DNA of 64,000 nt, from assembly GCF_934643405.1 (NCBI RefSeq), contig NZ_CAKUCL010000005.1, positions 6,578 to 70,577 on the forward strand. The letters are read 5' to 3'. Every line of letters starts with the position of its first letter. Within the stretch, counting starts at the first letter, position 1. The notes under the pieces are model-generated. The model saw only the letters and a program-made list of their open reading frames with translations. It made no database searches and was not told the origin of the DNA. Shown in pieces: positions 52,306-59,707 of this stretch. The DNA comes from an uncultured Actinoplanes sp. (GTDB taxonomy: Bacteria; Actinomycetota; Actinomycetes; Mycobacteriales; Micromonosporaceae). The translations under genes were made by a program, and so were the position numbers.

Positions 52306-53407
52306 AGAAGGCGCGCACGTCGTCGCTGAACAGCCGTGGCTGCTCGGCGGACAGGAAGTTCCCGCCGGCCGGCAGCTCGGTCCAGTGCGTCACCGGCGCC
52401 TCACGGTCGGCGAACCGGCGGACCGTGATGTCGGTGACGCCGAGCGCGACGCCGAGCGGCACGGTGGTGCGCGGCTTCGGCGCCCAGGTGGCCGGGTCGT
52501 GCGCGACCTCCCAGTACAGGTTCGCCGACGAGCCCGCGGAGCCGGCGAACCAGTACAGGCTGACGTTGGTGAGCAGCAGGTCACGGTCGACGGCGTCGTC
52601 GGGCAGGTCGGCCGCCGGGTCGGTCCACTCCCGGTACTTCTCCACGATCCAGGCGAGCTGGCCCACGGGTGAGTCGTGCAACCCGTACGCCAGGGTCTGC
52701 GGCCGCGTCGACTGGATGATGTTGAAGCCCATCTTGTCGTCGCGGAAGTCCTGCAGGCGGGCCAGGCGCTGCTGCTCGGCCTCGGTGAGCCCGTCGAAGT
52801 CGGCCGGGTCGCCGCTGGGGAAGGTGAGGTGCCCGTTGACGTGCACGCCGATCACCCGGTCGGGCGCCTGCCGGGCCATCTCCACCGCGGTCGCGCCGCC
52901 CCCGCCGGTGCCCTGCACGCCGTACCGCTCGTAGCCCAGCCGCGACATGATCTCGAGGAACGCGGAGGCGGTCTTCGCGGTGGTCCAGCCGGGCGCGGAC
53001 AGCGGGCCGGAGAAGGCGATGCCGGGGTTGCTGACCAGCACGAGGTGGAAGTCGGCGCGCAGGTCCTCGACCACCGGCAGGTACAGCGCGAACGAGGCCG
53101 GCCAGTCGTGGGTGATCAGCAGCGGGGTCGCGGCCGGGTTGGCCGACCGGACGTGCGCGAAGTGCAGGGTCTGGCCGTCGACCTCGGTGAGGAACTGCGG
53201 CAGCTCGTTGAGCCGGGCCTCGGCGGCTCGCCAGTCGAACCCGTCGGCCCAGTACGCGGCGAGGCCGCGCAGGTAGTCCACCGGGACGCCGCGGCTCCAG
53301 CCCTGGCCGGGGATCTCCGGCGTCCAGCGGGTGCGGTTGAGGCGGTCGCGCAGGTCGTCGAGGTCGGCCTGCGGGATGTCGATGCGGAACGGGCGGATCG
53401 CGGTCAT
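52292..53407 (-). CDS. Epoxide hydrolase-family protein, catalytic residues apparently missing
   Basis: 371 residues with the N-terminal EHN domain (IRPFRIDIPQADLDDLRDRL, FLTEVDGQTLHFAHVRS) and an alpha/beta-hydrolase core. In active enzymes the oxyanion motif is HGWPGS and the nucleophile sits in GGDWG; here these read HDWPAS and QGTGGGGATA, with no Asp. The C-terminal GGHF, which carries the catalytic His, is GGNF. Fold markers FNIIQSTRPQTLAYGLHDSP, VGQLAWIVEKYREW and SLYWFAGSAGSSA are well kept. It may bind a ligand or have altered chemistry. The gene is divergent from a TetR regulator, with twin operators in between, and convergent with the aminotransferase (14-bp overlap). Confidence 0.85.
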   Translation of the reverse strand: MTAIRPFRIDIPQADLDDLRDRLNRTRWTPEIPGQGWSRGVPVDYLRGLAAYWADGFDWRAAEARLNELPQFLTEVDGQTLHFAHVRSANPAATPLLITHDWPASFALYLPVVEDLRADFHLVLVSNPGIAFSGPLSAPGWTTAKTASAFLEIMSRLGYERYGVQGTGGGGATAVEMARQAPDRVIGVHVNGHLTFPSGDPADFDGLTEAEQQRLARLQDFRDDKMGFNIIQSTRPQTLAYGLHDSPVGQLAWIVEKYREWTDPAADLPDDAVDRDLLLTNVSLYWFAGSAGSSANLYWEVAHDPATWAPKPRTTVPLGVALGVTDITVRRFADREAPVTHWTELPAGGNFLSAEQPRLFSDDVRAFFSKL

Positions 53408-53427
53408 GTCGGCTCCCCACGCTGGAA

Positions 53428-53444
53428 CGGAATCTTTCGTTCCG
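53428..53444. promoter_or_regulatory. TetR operator copy 1 (epoxide hydrolase side)
   Basis: CGGAATCTTTCGTTCCG: 5-bp arms CGGAA/TTCCG around 7 bp. It lies 21 bp upstream of the epoxide hydrolase-like start and matches copy 2 at 15 of 17 positions. Confidence 0.7.
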
Positions 53445-53466
53445 CATCAAGGTATCACGGAAGTGC

Positions 53467-53496
53467 TTGGAGCGGAATACTTCGTTCCGCTAAGCT
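53467..53496 (+). promoter_or_regulatory. TetR operator copy 2 inside the tetR promoter
   Basis: The dyad AGCGGAA-N7-TTCCGCT (53471-53491) contains CGGAATACTTCGTTCCG. It fills the 18-bp spacer between a -35-like TTGGAG (53467-53472) and -10-like TAAGCT (53491-53496). Transcription would start near 53503, at the first ATG. Confidence 0.65.
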
Positions 53497-53503
53497 GGCC
53501 GGC

Positions 53504-54124
53504 ATGGGAGCGACGATGGCCGGGCGCGGACGGCAGGCGGCCCGCAACGACGTGGCGATCCTCGAGGCGGCCCGGCAGGTCTTCCTCGACGACCGGCGGG
53601 CGCCCATCGCCGCCGTCGCCGCGCGCGCCGGCGTCGGGATCAGCGCGCTCTACCGGCGTTATCCGAGCAAGGAGGAGCTGCTGCGCAAGATCTGCCACGA
53701 CGGGTTGCTGCTGTTCATCGCCGAGGCGCAGCGCGCGGCGGAGCAACCGGACGGCTGGAGCGGGTTCGAGACCTTCCTGCACGCGGTCGTGGAGGCCGAC
53801 GTGCACTCGCTGACCGTGCATCTGGCCGGCACGTTCACGCCGACGGACGAGATGGAGGCGGACGCGGTGCGGGCCGCCGGCCTCGCCGAGGCCGTGTTCG
53901 ACCGGGCCCGGCCGCAGCTGCGCGAGGGCGCGGTGGCCGGCGACATCACGATGATCCTGGAGATGTGCGCGGCCATCCGGCTGCCCGATCCGCGCCGCAC
54001 GACCGAGCTGCGCCTGCGCTATCTGGCCATGCTGCTCGACGGGCTGCGCACCGGCCCGGTGCTGCCCGGCCCCGCACCTACCACACCGGAGCTCAGCTGG
54101 CGGTGGGCGCGACCGGCCGATTGA
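53504..54124 (+). CDS. TetR/AcrR family transcriptional repressor
   Basis: 206 residues from ATG 53504; a second ATG at 53516 has GGGAG 5 nt upstream and is equally possible, but the promoter geometry predicts a leaderless mRNA starting at or next to 53504. N-terminal HTH: AILEAARQVFLDDRRAPIAA, VAARAGVGISALYRRYPSKE (about 42-61). The ligand domain is variable (FETFLHAVVEADVHSLTVHL). The paired operators upstream explain control of both itself and the divergent epoxide hydrolase-like gene. Confidence 0.92.
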   Translation: MGATMAGRGRQAARNDVAILEAARQVFLDDRRAPIAAVAARAGVGISALYRRYPSKEELLRKICHDGLLLFIAEAQRAAEQPDGWSGFETFLHAVVEADVHSLTVHLAGTFTPTDEMEADAVRAAGLAEAVFDRARPQLREGAVAGDITMILEMCAAIRLPDPRRTTELRLRYLAMLLDGLRTGPVLPGPAPTTPELSWRWARPAD

Positions 54125-54187
54125 GCGAGGGAGGTGGCGGTCGATGGCGCGCACCGGTCGCCGTGCGGAAACAGGACCCCGGCGGCC

Positions 54188-55036
54188 TCAGCTGCCGAAG
54201 CCGGCGAGACCGTCGCGGCGGGCGAGCGCCTCGATCCACTCGGCGACCCCGTCCTCGGTGTTCGCGCCGATCACCTCGGTGGCGGCGGCGAGCACCTCGG
54301 GGACGGCGTTGCCCACGGCGAGGGACACGTCGGCCATCGCGAACATGGTCAGGTCGTTCGGGCTGTCCCCGAAACACACCAGCTCGTCGGCGGCCACCTC
54401 GGCCGTCAACCGGGTCAGCGCCGCCGCCTTGGTGCCCTCACGCGACGTGAGCTCCAGCCACCACAGGTGCGGTGCGTAGATGTCCTGCGAATACACGGCG
54501 TGACAATCGAAGATCCCGGGCTCGGCGAGCGGGGCCAGCGCGGCGGGCGGGGCGATCACCGCGACGGAGAAGACGGCCTCCTCCTCCAGCGCCGACCAGT
54601 CCGGCACCGGCATCAGCCGCGGGTCATCCGGCCGGGCGGCCAGGAACGACTCGACCCCCTGCGTACGGCGTCCCTCGCGCCAGCACACACGATCACGCCC
54701 GTCGTGCATCACGAAGAAGATCGGTTCCACTTCCGGGCTTGCCCGCGTACGGCGCAGCACCTCCCGCACCACGGACGGCCCGAGCAGCTGGGCCGGCAGG
54801 GCTTCACCGGTGCGCGGGTCCACCGTGACGGCGCCCGCGTAGGTGATCACGGGCAGGGTCAGTGACAACGGCGCCGTCACGTGCCGCGCCGTGGTGAACG
54901 AGCGGGCCGTCGCGTACGTGAAAAGCCCGCCCGCGGCGAGGTAGCGGTTCACCACCTCGATCGTCCGCGCGCTCAACGTGCCGTCCGGGCGCAGCAGCGT
55001 GCCGTCGAGGTCGGACACGAGCAGCCGCCGGTTCAT
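54188..55036 (-). CDS. HAD superfamily (Cof-type, subfamily IIB) phosphatase
   Basis: 282 residues; ATG 55036 overlaps the upstream gene stop (ATGA). Motif I is LLVSDLDGTLLRPDGTL (Asp nucleophile at 9), motif II TYATARSFTTARHV, motif III Lys in SREGTKAAALTRLTAEV (about 205) and motif IV VCFGDSPNDLTMFAMADVSL (about 222-241). The C2b cap lies in between. These enzymes dephosphorylate sugar phosphates, flavin intermediates or PLP. It is coupled to a discoidin-domain gene, an uncommon pairing. Confidence 0.92.
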   Translation of the reverse strand: MNRRLLVSDLDGTLLRPDGTLSARTIEVVNRYLAAGGLFTYATARSFTTARHVTAPLSLTLPVITYAGAVTVDPRTGEALPAQLLGPSVVREVLRRTRASPEVEPIFFVMHDGRDRVCWREGRRTQGVESFLAARPDDPRLMPVPDWSALEEEAVFSVAVIAPPAALAPLAEPGIFDCHAVYSQDIYAPHLWWLELTSREGTKAAALTRLTAEVAADELVCFGDSPNDLTMFAMADVSLAVGNAVPEVLAAATEVIGANTEDGVAEWIEALARRDGLAGFGS

Positions 55037-55458
55037 CGGACCTCGACCTCGTACAGCGAGAAGCCGTACTGGTTGACGCGCTGGGTGCCGTACATGCGGA
55101 CATAACGAGCGGCCGTGCCGGCGGCCGGCACCCCGACGGTGCCGCCGTGGCCCGAGGTGGTCGACCAGAGCGTGTGCCAGGTGGCGCCGTCGAGCGAGGT
55201 CTCGACGCGATAGCGCATGCCGTACGCGTTCTCCCACTTCAACGTGACGGTGGTGAGCCGGTAGGGCCGGCCCAGGTCGACGCGCAGCCATTGCGGGTCG
55301 GAGAAGCCGCTGGACCAGCGGGAGAGCGCGTCGCCGTCGATCGCGTACCGCGCCGCCCACTGCGGCGACTCGATCGCGGCGAGGACCCGCCGCCCGCGGA
55401 GGCGGTCGGCGCGCGCCCGCGGCCGGCCCTCCCCCGCGCCCGTCTCCTGCTCGTCCAC
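55033..55458 (-). CDS. F5/8 type C (discoidin) domain protein without signal peptide
   Basis: 141 residues. I chose GTG 55458 because GGAGG lies about 8 nt upstream; GTG 55464 or 55500 would extend it by 2 or 14 residues, still without a signal peptide. After a basic/acidic N-terminus the whole protein is one galactose-binding-like jelly roll: AIDGDALSRWSSGFSDPQWL, RVDLGRPYRLTTVTLKWENA, YRVETSLDGATWHTLWSTTS and ARYVRMYGTQRVNQYGFSLY, ending EVEVR. Such domains normally occur as CBM32 modules in secreted enzymes; a stand-alone cytosolic copy may be a truncated remnant or a scaffold. Coupled to the HAD phosphatase. Confidence 0.7.
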   Translation of the reverse strand: MDEQETGAGEGRPRARADRLRGRRVLAAIESPQWAARYAIDGDALSRWSSGFSDPQWLRVDLGRPYRLTTVTLKWENAYGMRYRVETSLDGATWHTLWSTTSGHGGTVGVPAAGTAARYVRMYGTQRVNQYGFSLYEVEVR

Positions 55459-55628
55459 CCGCACCCCCTCCGTCGCCGTCAGCGCCGTATCCTGGCGCAC
55501 TTCCCCGCCGCGTGCCGCCTGCCGTCCCGGCGAGTGAAGACGATCACCGGGTTCACCTGCCGGGTCACGGATCTCGCACCCGGTACGAGCAGCACTCAAA
55601 ACCGGCGCCCGTGTGACGAGCGGGCCGG

Positions 55629-55644
55629 CGTGACGTCGGTCACG
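55629..55644. promoter_or_regulatory. Dyad in the glgP upstream region
   Basis: CGTGAC-GTCG-GTCACG has perfect 6-bp arms and lies 41 bp before the glycogen phosphorylase start. Operator candidate for an unidentified regulator. Confidence 0.4.
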
Positions 55645-55684
55645 GGACAACTCTGCGCCACGCCGGTGCGGCAAGCTGCCAGGC

Positions 55685-58111
55685 ATGGACCTTCGCAACG
55701 GGATCGGGCTGCGGGCGCCGGGCGCGACGCCGGCCGAGTTCGAGCAGGATCTGCTGAGCAACCTCTACTACCGGCGCGGCACGACCGTCGAGTCGGCGAG
55801 CGCTCAGGACGCGTACGAGACGCTGGCCCTCACCGTGCGGGACCGCCTGGCCGCGCGCCGGGCCCGGACGGCGGCCGCCCACTACGCGACGAACCCGCGC
55901 TGGGTCTACTACCTGTCCGCGGAATACATGCTCGGCCCGCAGCTCGAGCAGAACCTGCTGTACTCCGGCACCGGCGAGGCGGCCGCGGCCGCGCTGAAGT
56001 CGCTCGGCTTCGCGGCCGAGGAGATCGCGCGGCTCGACATGGAGCCCGGTCTGGGCAACGGCGGTCTGGGCCGGCTGGCGGCGTGCCTGCTCGACGCGAT
56101 GGCCACCATGGACATCCCGGCCGTGGGGTACGGGATCCGGTACGACTTCGGCATCTTCAAGCAGGTCTTCGAGGACGGGGCGCAGGTCGAGAAGCCGGAC
56201 GACTGGGCCTTCCAGGGCGACCCGTGGGAGTTCCCGGCACCGGACGACCGGCAGATGGTGGGCTTCTACGGGCACACCGAGGAGACCGGCGGCCGGCGGC
56301 GCTGGATCCCGGGCGAGATCGTGCTGGGCGAGCCGAGCCACATGCTGGTCCCGGGGTACGGCACGGACACGGTGAACATCGTGCGGTTGTGGAGCGCCCG
56401 CGCGCACGAGGCGTCGTTCGACCTCACGGCGTTCTCGGCCGGGCATTACGCGGAGGCGGTCGATTCCGCGGTGCGCGCCGGGAACATCAGCAAGGTGCTC
56501 TATCCCGACGACAGCACCGAACTGGGCCGGGAACTGCGGCTCAAGCAGCAGTATTTCCTGGTGGCGTGTTCGCTGCGGGACATCGTCCGGCGATTCATGT
56601 TCCGCAATGCCGACTGGGACGCCTTCCCGGAGAAGACGGTGATCCAGCTCAACGACACCCATCCGGTGCTGGCGGTGCCGGAATTCCTGCGGCTGCTGGT
56701 CGACGAGTACGACCTCGACTGGGACCGGGCGTGGGACATCACCCGGCGGACGTTCGCCTACACCTGCCACACGCTGCTGCCGGAGGCGCTGGAGACCTGG
56801 CCGGTCCCGCTGATGGAACGGCTGCTGCCGCGCCATCTGGAAATCATCTACCGCATCAACGCGGACTTTCTCGGCGAGGTCGCGGCGCGCTTCCCGGAAG
56901 ACCTTTCCCGCGTACGGCGTATGTCGCTCATCCAGGAGGAGCCGGAGCGCCGGATCCGGATGGCCCATCTGGCCGTGGCCGGCACGCACGCGGTGAACGG
57001 GGTGGCCGAGCTGCATTCGCAGTTGCTGACCACAACGGTTTTCCGCGACTTCTTCGACCTGTGGCCGGAGCGGTTCCACAACGTGACCAACGGGGTGTCG
57101 CCGCGGCGTTTCGTGCGCCTGGCGAACCCGTCGTTGTCCGCGCTGATCACGTCGGGACTGGGCGGCTCCGGATGGCTGACCGACCTCACGCTGCTGTCCG
57201 GCCTGGCGCCGCTGGCGTCCGACGCGTCGTTTCGCGACGCGTGGCGCGAGGTGAAGCGGCAGAGCAAGGTGGCGCTCGGCCTGGGCGACCCGTCGTCGCT
57301 CACCGACGTCATGATCAAGCGGTTCCACGAGTACAAGCGCCAGCAGCTCAAGCTGCTGCACGTGGTCACGCTCTACCACCGCATCAAGAACAACCCGGGG
57401 TACGCGCCCGCGCCGCGCACGGTCCTGTTCGCCGGCAAGGCCGCCCCCGCCTATCACGCCGCCAAGGACATCATCCACCTGATCAACGCGGTGGCGGCCA
57501 CCATCGACGCCGATCCGCAGGTCTCGCGCCACCTGAAGGTCGTCTTCGCGCCGAACTACAACGTCACCCTGGCCGAGCGGATCATCCCGGCGGCCGACCT
57601 CAGCGAGCAGATCTCGATGGCCGGCAAGGAGGCGTCCGGCACCGGCAACATGAAGCTGGCCCTCAACGGCGCGGTCACGATCGGCACGCTGGACGGCGCG
57701 AACATCGAGATCCGCGACCGGGTCGGCCCGGACAACTTCTTCCTGTTCGGCCTGGACGCCGCGCAGGCGCTTGCGCTGCGGGCCGGCTCCTACGACCCGC
57801 GCTCCTGCTACGTCGCGGACCACGAGCTGCGCTCCGCCATGGACGCGATAGCCTCCGGCTTCTTCGGCGGCGTGGGCGCCGGGGTGGCCGCGTCGTTGCT
57901 CAACCGCGACGAGTACCTGACCCTGGCGGACTACCGGGCCTACGTGGACTGCCAGGACGCGGTGGAGAAGGCGTGGCAGGACGAGGACCCCTGGACCCGG
58001 ATGTCCATCCTGAACACGGCCGGCGCGGGCTTCTTCTCCGCCGACCGCACGGTCGCCGATTACGCGGCCCGCATCTGGCACGTCGACCCGGTCCCGGTGC
58101 CCGGCGGCTAG
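55685..58111 (+). CDS. glgP: Glycogen/maltodextrin phosphorylase
   Basis: 808 residues, the length of the classical GT35 type. N-terminal WVYYLSAEYMLGPQLEQNLL and LDMEPGLGNGGLGRLAACLL (phosphate and glucan site), VIQLNDTHPVLAVPE, FHNVTNGVSPRRFV, IKRFHEYKRQQLKLLHVVTL, and the PLP motif EASGTGNMKLALNGAVTIGT with the Schiff-base Lys at about 657. It releases glucose-1-phosphate from alpha-1,4-glucans. No allosteric N-terminal Ser/AMP site as in animal enzymes is visible. The ribosome site is weak (CCAGGC). Divergent from the discoidin-HAD pair. Confidence 0.95.
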   Translation: MDLRNGIGLRAPGATPAEFEQDLLSNLYYRRGTTVESASAQDAYETLALTVRDRLAARRARTAAAHYATNPRWVYYLSAEYMLGPQLEQNLLYSGTGEAAAAALKSLGFAAEEIARLDMEPGLGNGGLGRLAACLLDAMATMDIPAVGYGIRYDFGIFKQVFEDGAQVEKPDDWAFQGDPWEFPAPDDRQMVGFYGHTEETGGRRRWIPGEIVLGEPSHMLVPGYGTDTVNIVRLWSARAHEASFDLTAFSAGHYAEAVDSAVRAGNISKVLYPDDSTELGRELRLKQQYFLVACSLRDIVRRFMFRNADWDAFPEKTVIQLNDTHPVLAVPEFLRLLVDEYDLDWDRAWDITRRTFAYTCHTLLPEALETWPVPLMERLLPRHLEIIYRINADFLGEVAARFPEDLSRVRRMSLIQEEPERRIRMAHLAVAGTHAVNGVAELHSQLLTTTVFRDFFDLWPERFHNVTNGVSPRRFVRLANPSLSALITSGLGGSGWLTDLTLLSGLAPLASDASFRDAWREVKRQSKVALGLGDPSSLTDVMIKRFHEYKRQQLKLLHVVTLYHRIKNNPGYAPAPRTVLFAGKAAPAYHAAKDIIHLINAVAATIDADPQVSRHLKVVFAPNYNVTLAERIIPAADLSEQISMAGKEASGTGNMKLALNGAVTIGTLDGANIEIRDRVGPDNFFLFGLDAAQALALRAGSYDPRSCYVADHELRSAMDAIASGFFGGVGAGVAASLLNRDEYLTLADYRAYVDCQDAVEKAWQDEDPWTRMSILNTAGAGFFSADRTVADYAARIWHVDPVPVPGG

Positions 58112-58464
58112 GGCGGGCAGTCCGGGCAGCCCGGGTCCCGGCCGTTCGCCGGCCAGCGGTAGACGACCAGGGCGCCGGTCTCGGACTCGAGGCGGCCGGC
58201 CAGCGCCCGGCCCCGCTCGTCCCAGCCCGGGGACCGGCCGGCGTGCGCCCAGTCCCGCAGGTCCGCGGCCAGGTCCCCGGACAGGCCCAGGGCGCGCGGG
58301 CCGATGTTCCCGTGCACCTCGCGCGCCGGATGCCCGGGCCGGGCGGGCAGCGTGAACCAGCCCCACACCGGGAACGCGTCGTCGTCCGTCCGGATGTCCA
58401 GGCGCCGGCGGCCCGGGGGCCAGCCGCGCGGGCAGAACGGCGAGTGCAGCCGAGGGTCGGTCAT
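58108..58464 (-). CDS. Conserved hypothetical protein (118 aa)
   Basis: Starts MTDPRLHSPFCPRGWPPGRR. Trp-rich segment AFPVWGWFTLPARPGHPARE, an acidic helix DLAADLRDWAHAGRSPGWDE and a Cys pair at the C-terminus (DPGCPDCPP). I know no function; the Trp/Pro pattern is that of small actinobacterial proteins of unknown role. Its stop overlaps glgP's by 4 bp in convergent orientation. Confidence 0.6.
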   Translation of the reverse strand: MTDPRLHSPFCPRGWPPGRRRLDIRTDDDAFPVWGWFTLPARPGHPAREVHGNIGPRALGLSGDLAADLRDWAHAGRSPGWDERGRALAGRLESETGALVVYRWPANGRDPGCPDCPP

Positions 58465-58478
58465 CCCGTCGAGGGTAT

Positions 58479-59633
58479 TCAGCGGAGGATCTCCAGTGTC
58501 ACGCCCTCCGCCAGGCGGTACGGGTTTGTGGTGATCAGGGCACCTATCGCCCGGCGCAGCCGTGACACCTCGGCACGCACCGTGACCACGTGCTCACCAT
58601 CGCCGTACAGCACCTGGCTGATCCGCGCGGCGGTCAGGCCGGTGCGACCGCAACCCTGCAGCAGGCCGAGGATCTCGGCGTGCCGGCGGGTCAGCGGAGC
58701 CCGCCACGGTGCGGCGTCACCGCGGACCTCGAGCACCGGCGGGCCGGTCATGTCGAGGGTGGCCCGGATGCCGGGATGCCGGCCGGCCGGGCGCACCAGC
58801 CAGCCGTCGGGCAGGCGGGTGGGCAGGCAGAGACCCAGTCCCGGTACGGCGATGGCCGTGCCCTCGCGCGGGGCGGCGATCCGGTCGCGGGTCGCCACCC
58901 CCTGCGAGGCCGCCACCCAGCCATGGTCGTCGACCACCAGCGCGGGGCCCCGGGACGGCACCGCGGCCCGGCGCAGCCTCTCCAGCCGGTCGGCGTGGTG
59001 GCGCCACAACTGGGCCTCGGCCAGCCGCACCCCGGTCTCGGCGAGCGCGCCGATCGCCGGGTGCAGGGTCAGCGCCGGGCCGCTCACGTCGACGATGCCC
59101 AGCAGGTCGCCGGTGCGCGGGTCGTGCACCGGGTACGCGGTGCAGTACCAGGCGTGCTGGGCCTGTTCGAAGTGCTCGGCCGAGAACAGCTGCACCGGCG
59201 CGGCCTCGGCCAGCGCCGTACCGATGGCATTCGTCCCGACCAGGCGCTCGGTCCACACGGCGCCCTCGCCGAAGCCGAGCGTGTCGGCCCGGCGCCGCAG
59301 GGCGGCGGGACCGGCACGCCAGAGGATGACCCCGTCGGCGTCGGTGATCACCATCAGGAAGTCGGCGGCGATCCGCAGCAGATCGGCGGTGACCACCCGC
59401 AGCGGCGAGGACCGCCGCCGGCTCTCCACGGCGTCCCAGCCCAGCGGCGAGCGCGTGTTGCCGCCGCCGGGGTCGAGACCCCACTGCAGAACCCGGGACC
59501 AGGACCGGGCGACCAGGGCTCGCGGGGATTGCGGCGGCCGCGCACCCGCCAGCACCGCGTCGTGGACCCGGCGCAGCTCACGGGCGTGCCGGGACAGGTC
59601 GGTACCCGGCCGCACGGCGCTGTAGTCGCCCAC
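58479..59633 (-). CDS. GAF-domain transcriptional regulator (acetoin-regulator-like, without AAA+ domain)
   Basis: 384 residues from GTG 59633. N-terminal HARELRRVHDAVLAGARPPQ and VARSWSRVLQWGLDP are typical of AcoR-like regulators. GAF domain about 75-200: VTADLLRIAADFLMVITDAD, GFGEGAVWTERLVGTNAIGT, HFEQAQHAWYCTAYPVHDP and GDLLGIVDVSGPALTLHP. The C-terminal part has LTRRHAEILGLLQGCGRTGL and VVTVRAEVSRLRRAIG, a winged HTH instead of the sigma54-interaction and Fis domains. A -10 TATGCT (59644-59639) sits 5 nt before the start, implying a leaderless or near-leaderless mRNA. It is divergent from the FMO it probably controls. Confidence 0.85.
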   Translation of the reverse strand: MGDYSAVRPGTDLSRHARELRRVHDAVLAGARPPQSPRALVARSWSRVLQWGLDPGGGNTRSPLGWDAVESRRRSSPLRVVTADLLRIAADFLMVITDADGVILWRAGPAALRRRADTLGFGEGAVWTERLVGTNAIGTALAEAAPVQLFSAEHFEQAQHAWYCTAYPVHDPRTGDLLGIVDVSGPALTLHPAIGALAETGVRLAEAQLWRHHADRLERLRRAAVPSRGPALVVDDHGWVAASQGVATRDRIAAPREGTAIAVPGLGLCLPTRLPDGWLVRPAGRHPGIRATLDMTGPPVLEVRGDAAPWRAPLTRRHAEILGLLQGCGRTGLTAARISQVLYGDGEHVVTVRAEVSRLRRAIGALITTNPYRLAEGVTLEILR

Positions 59634-59707
59634 GACTGAGCATAGGGGTCGATGTGCAATGCGGTGCAACCCTGTCGCACGCCGTCGTCGCGCCGGTCAA
59701 TGAGCAG

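Noticed and set aside
55147..59625. Very long open frame (about 1490 codons) on the plus strand across glgP and the GAF regulator
   Set aside because: Antisense or out-of-frame shadow typical of GC-rich DNA; Arg/Gly/Ala/Pro-rich without domains, while glgP in another frame has complete family motifs.
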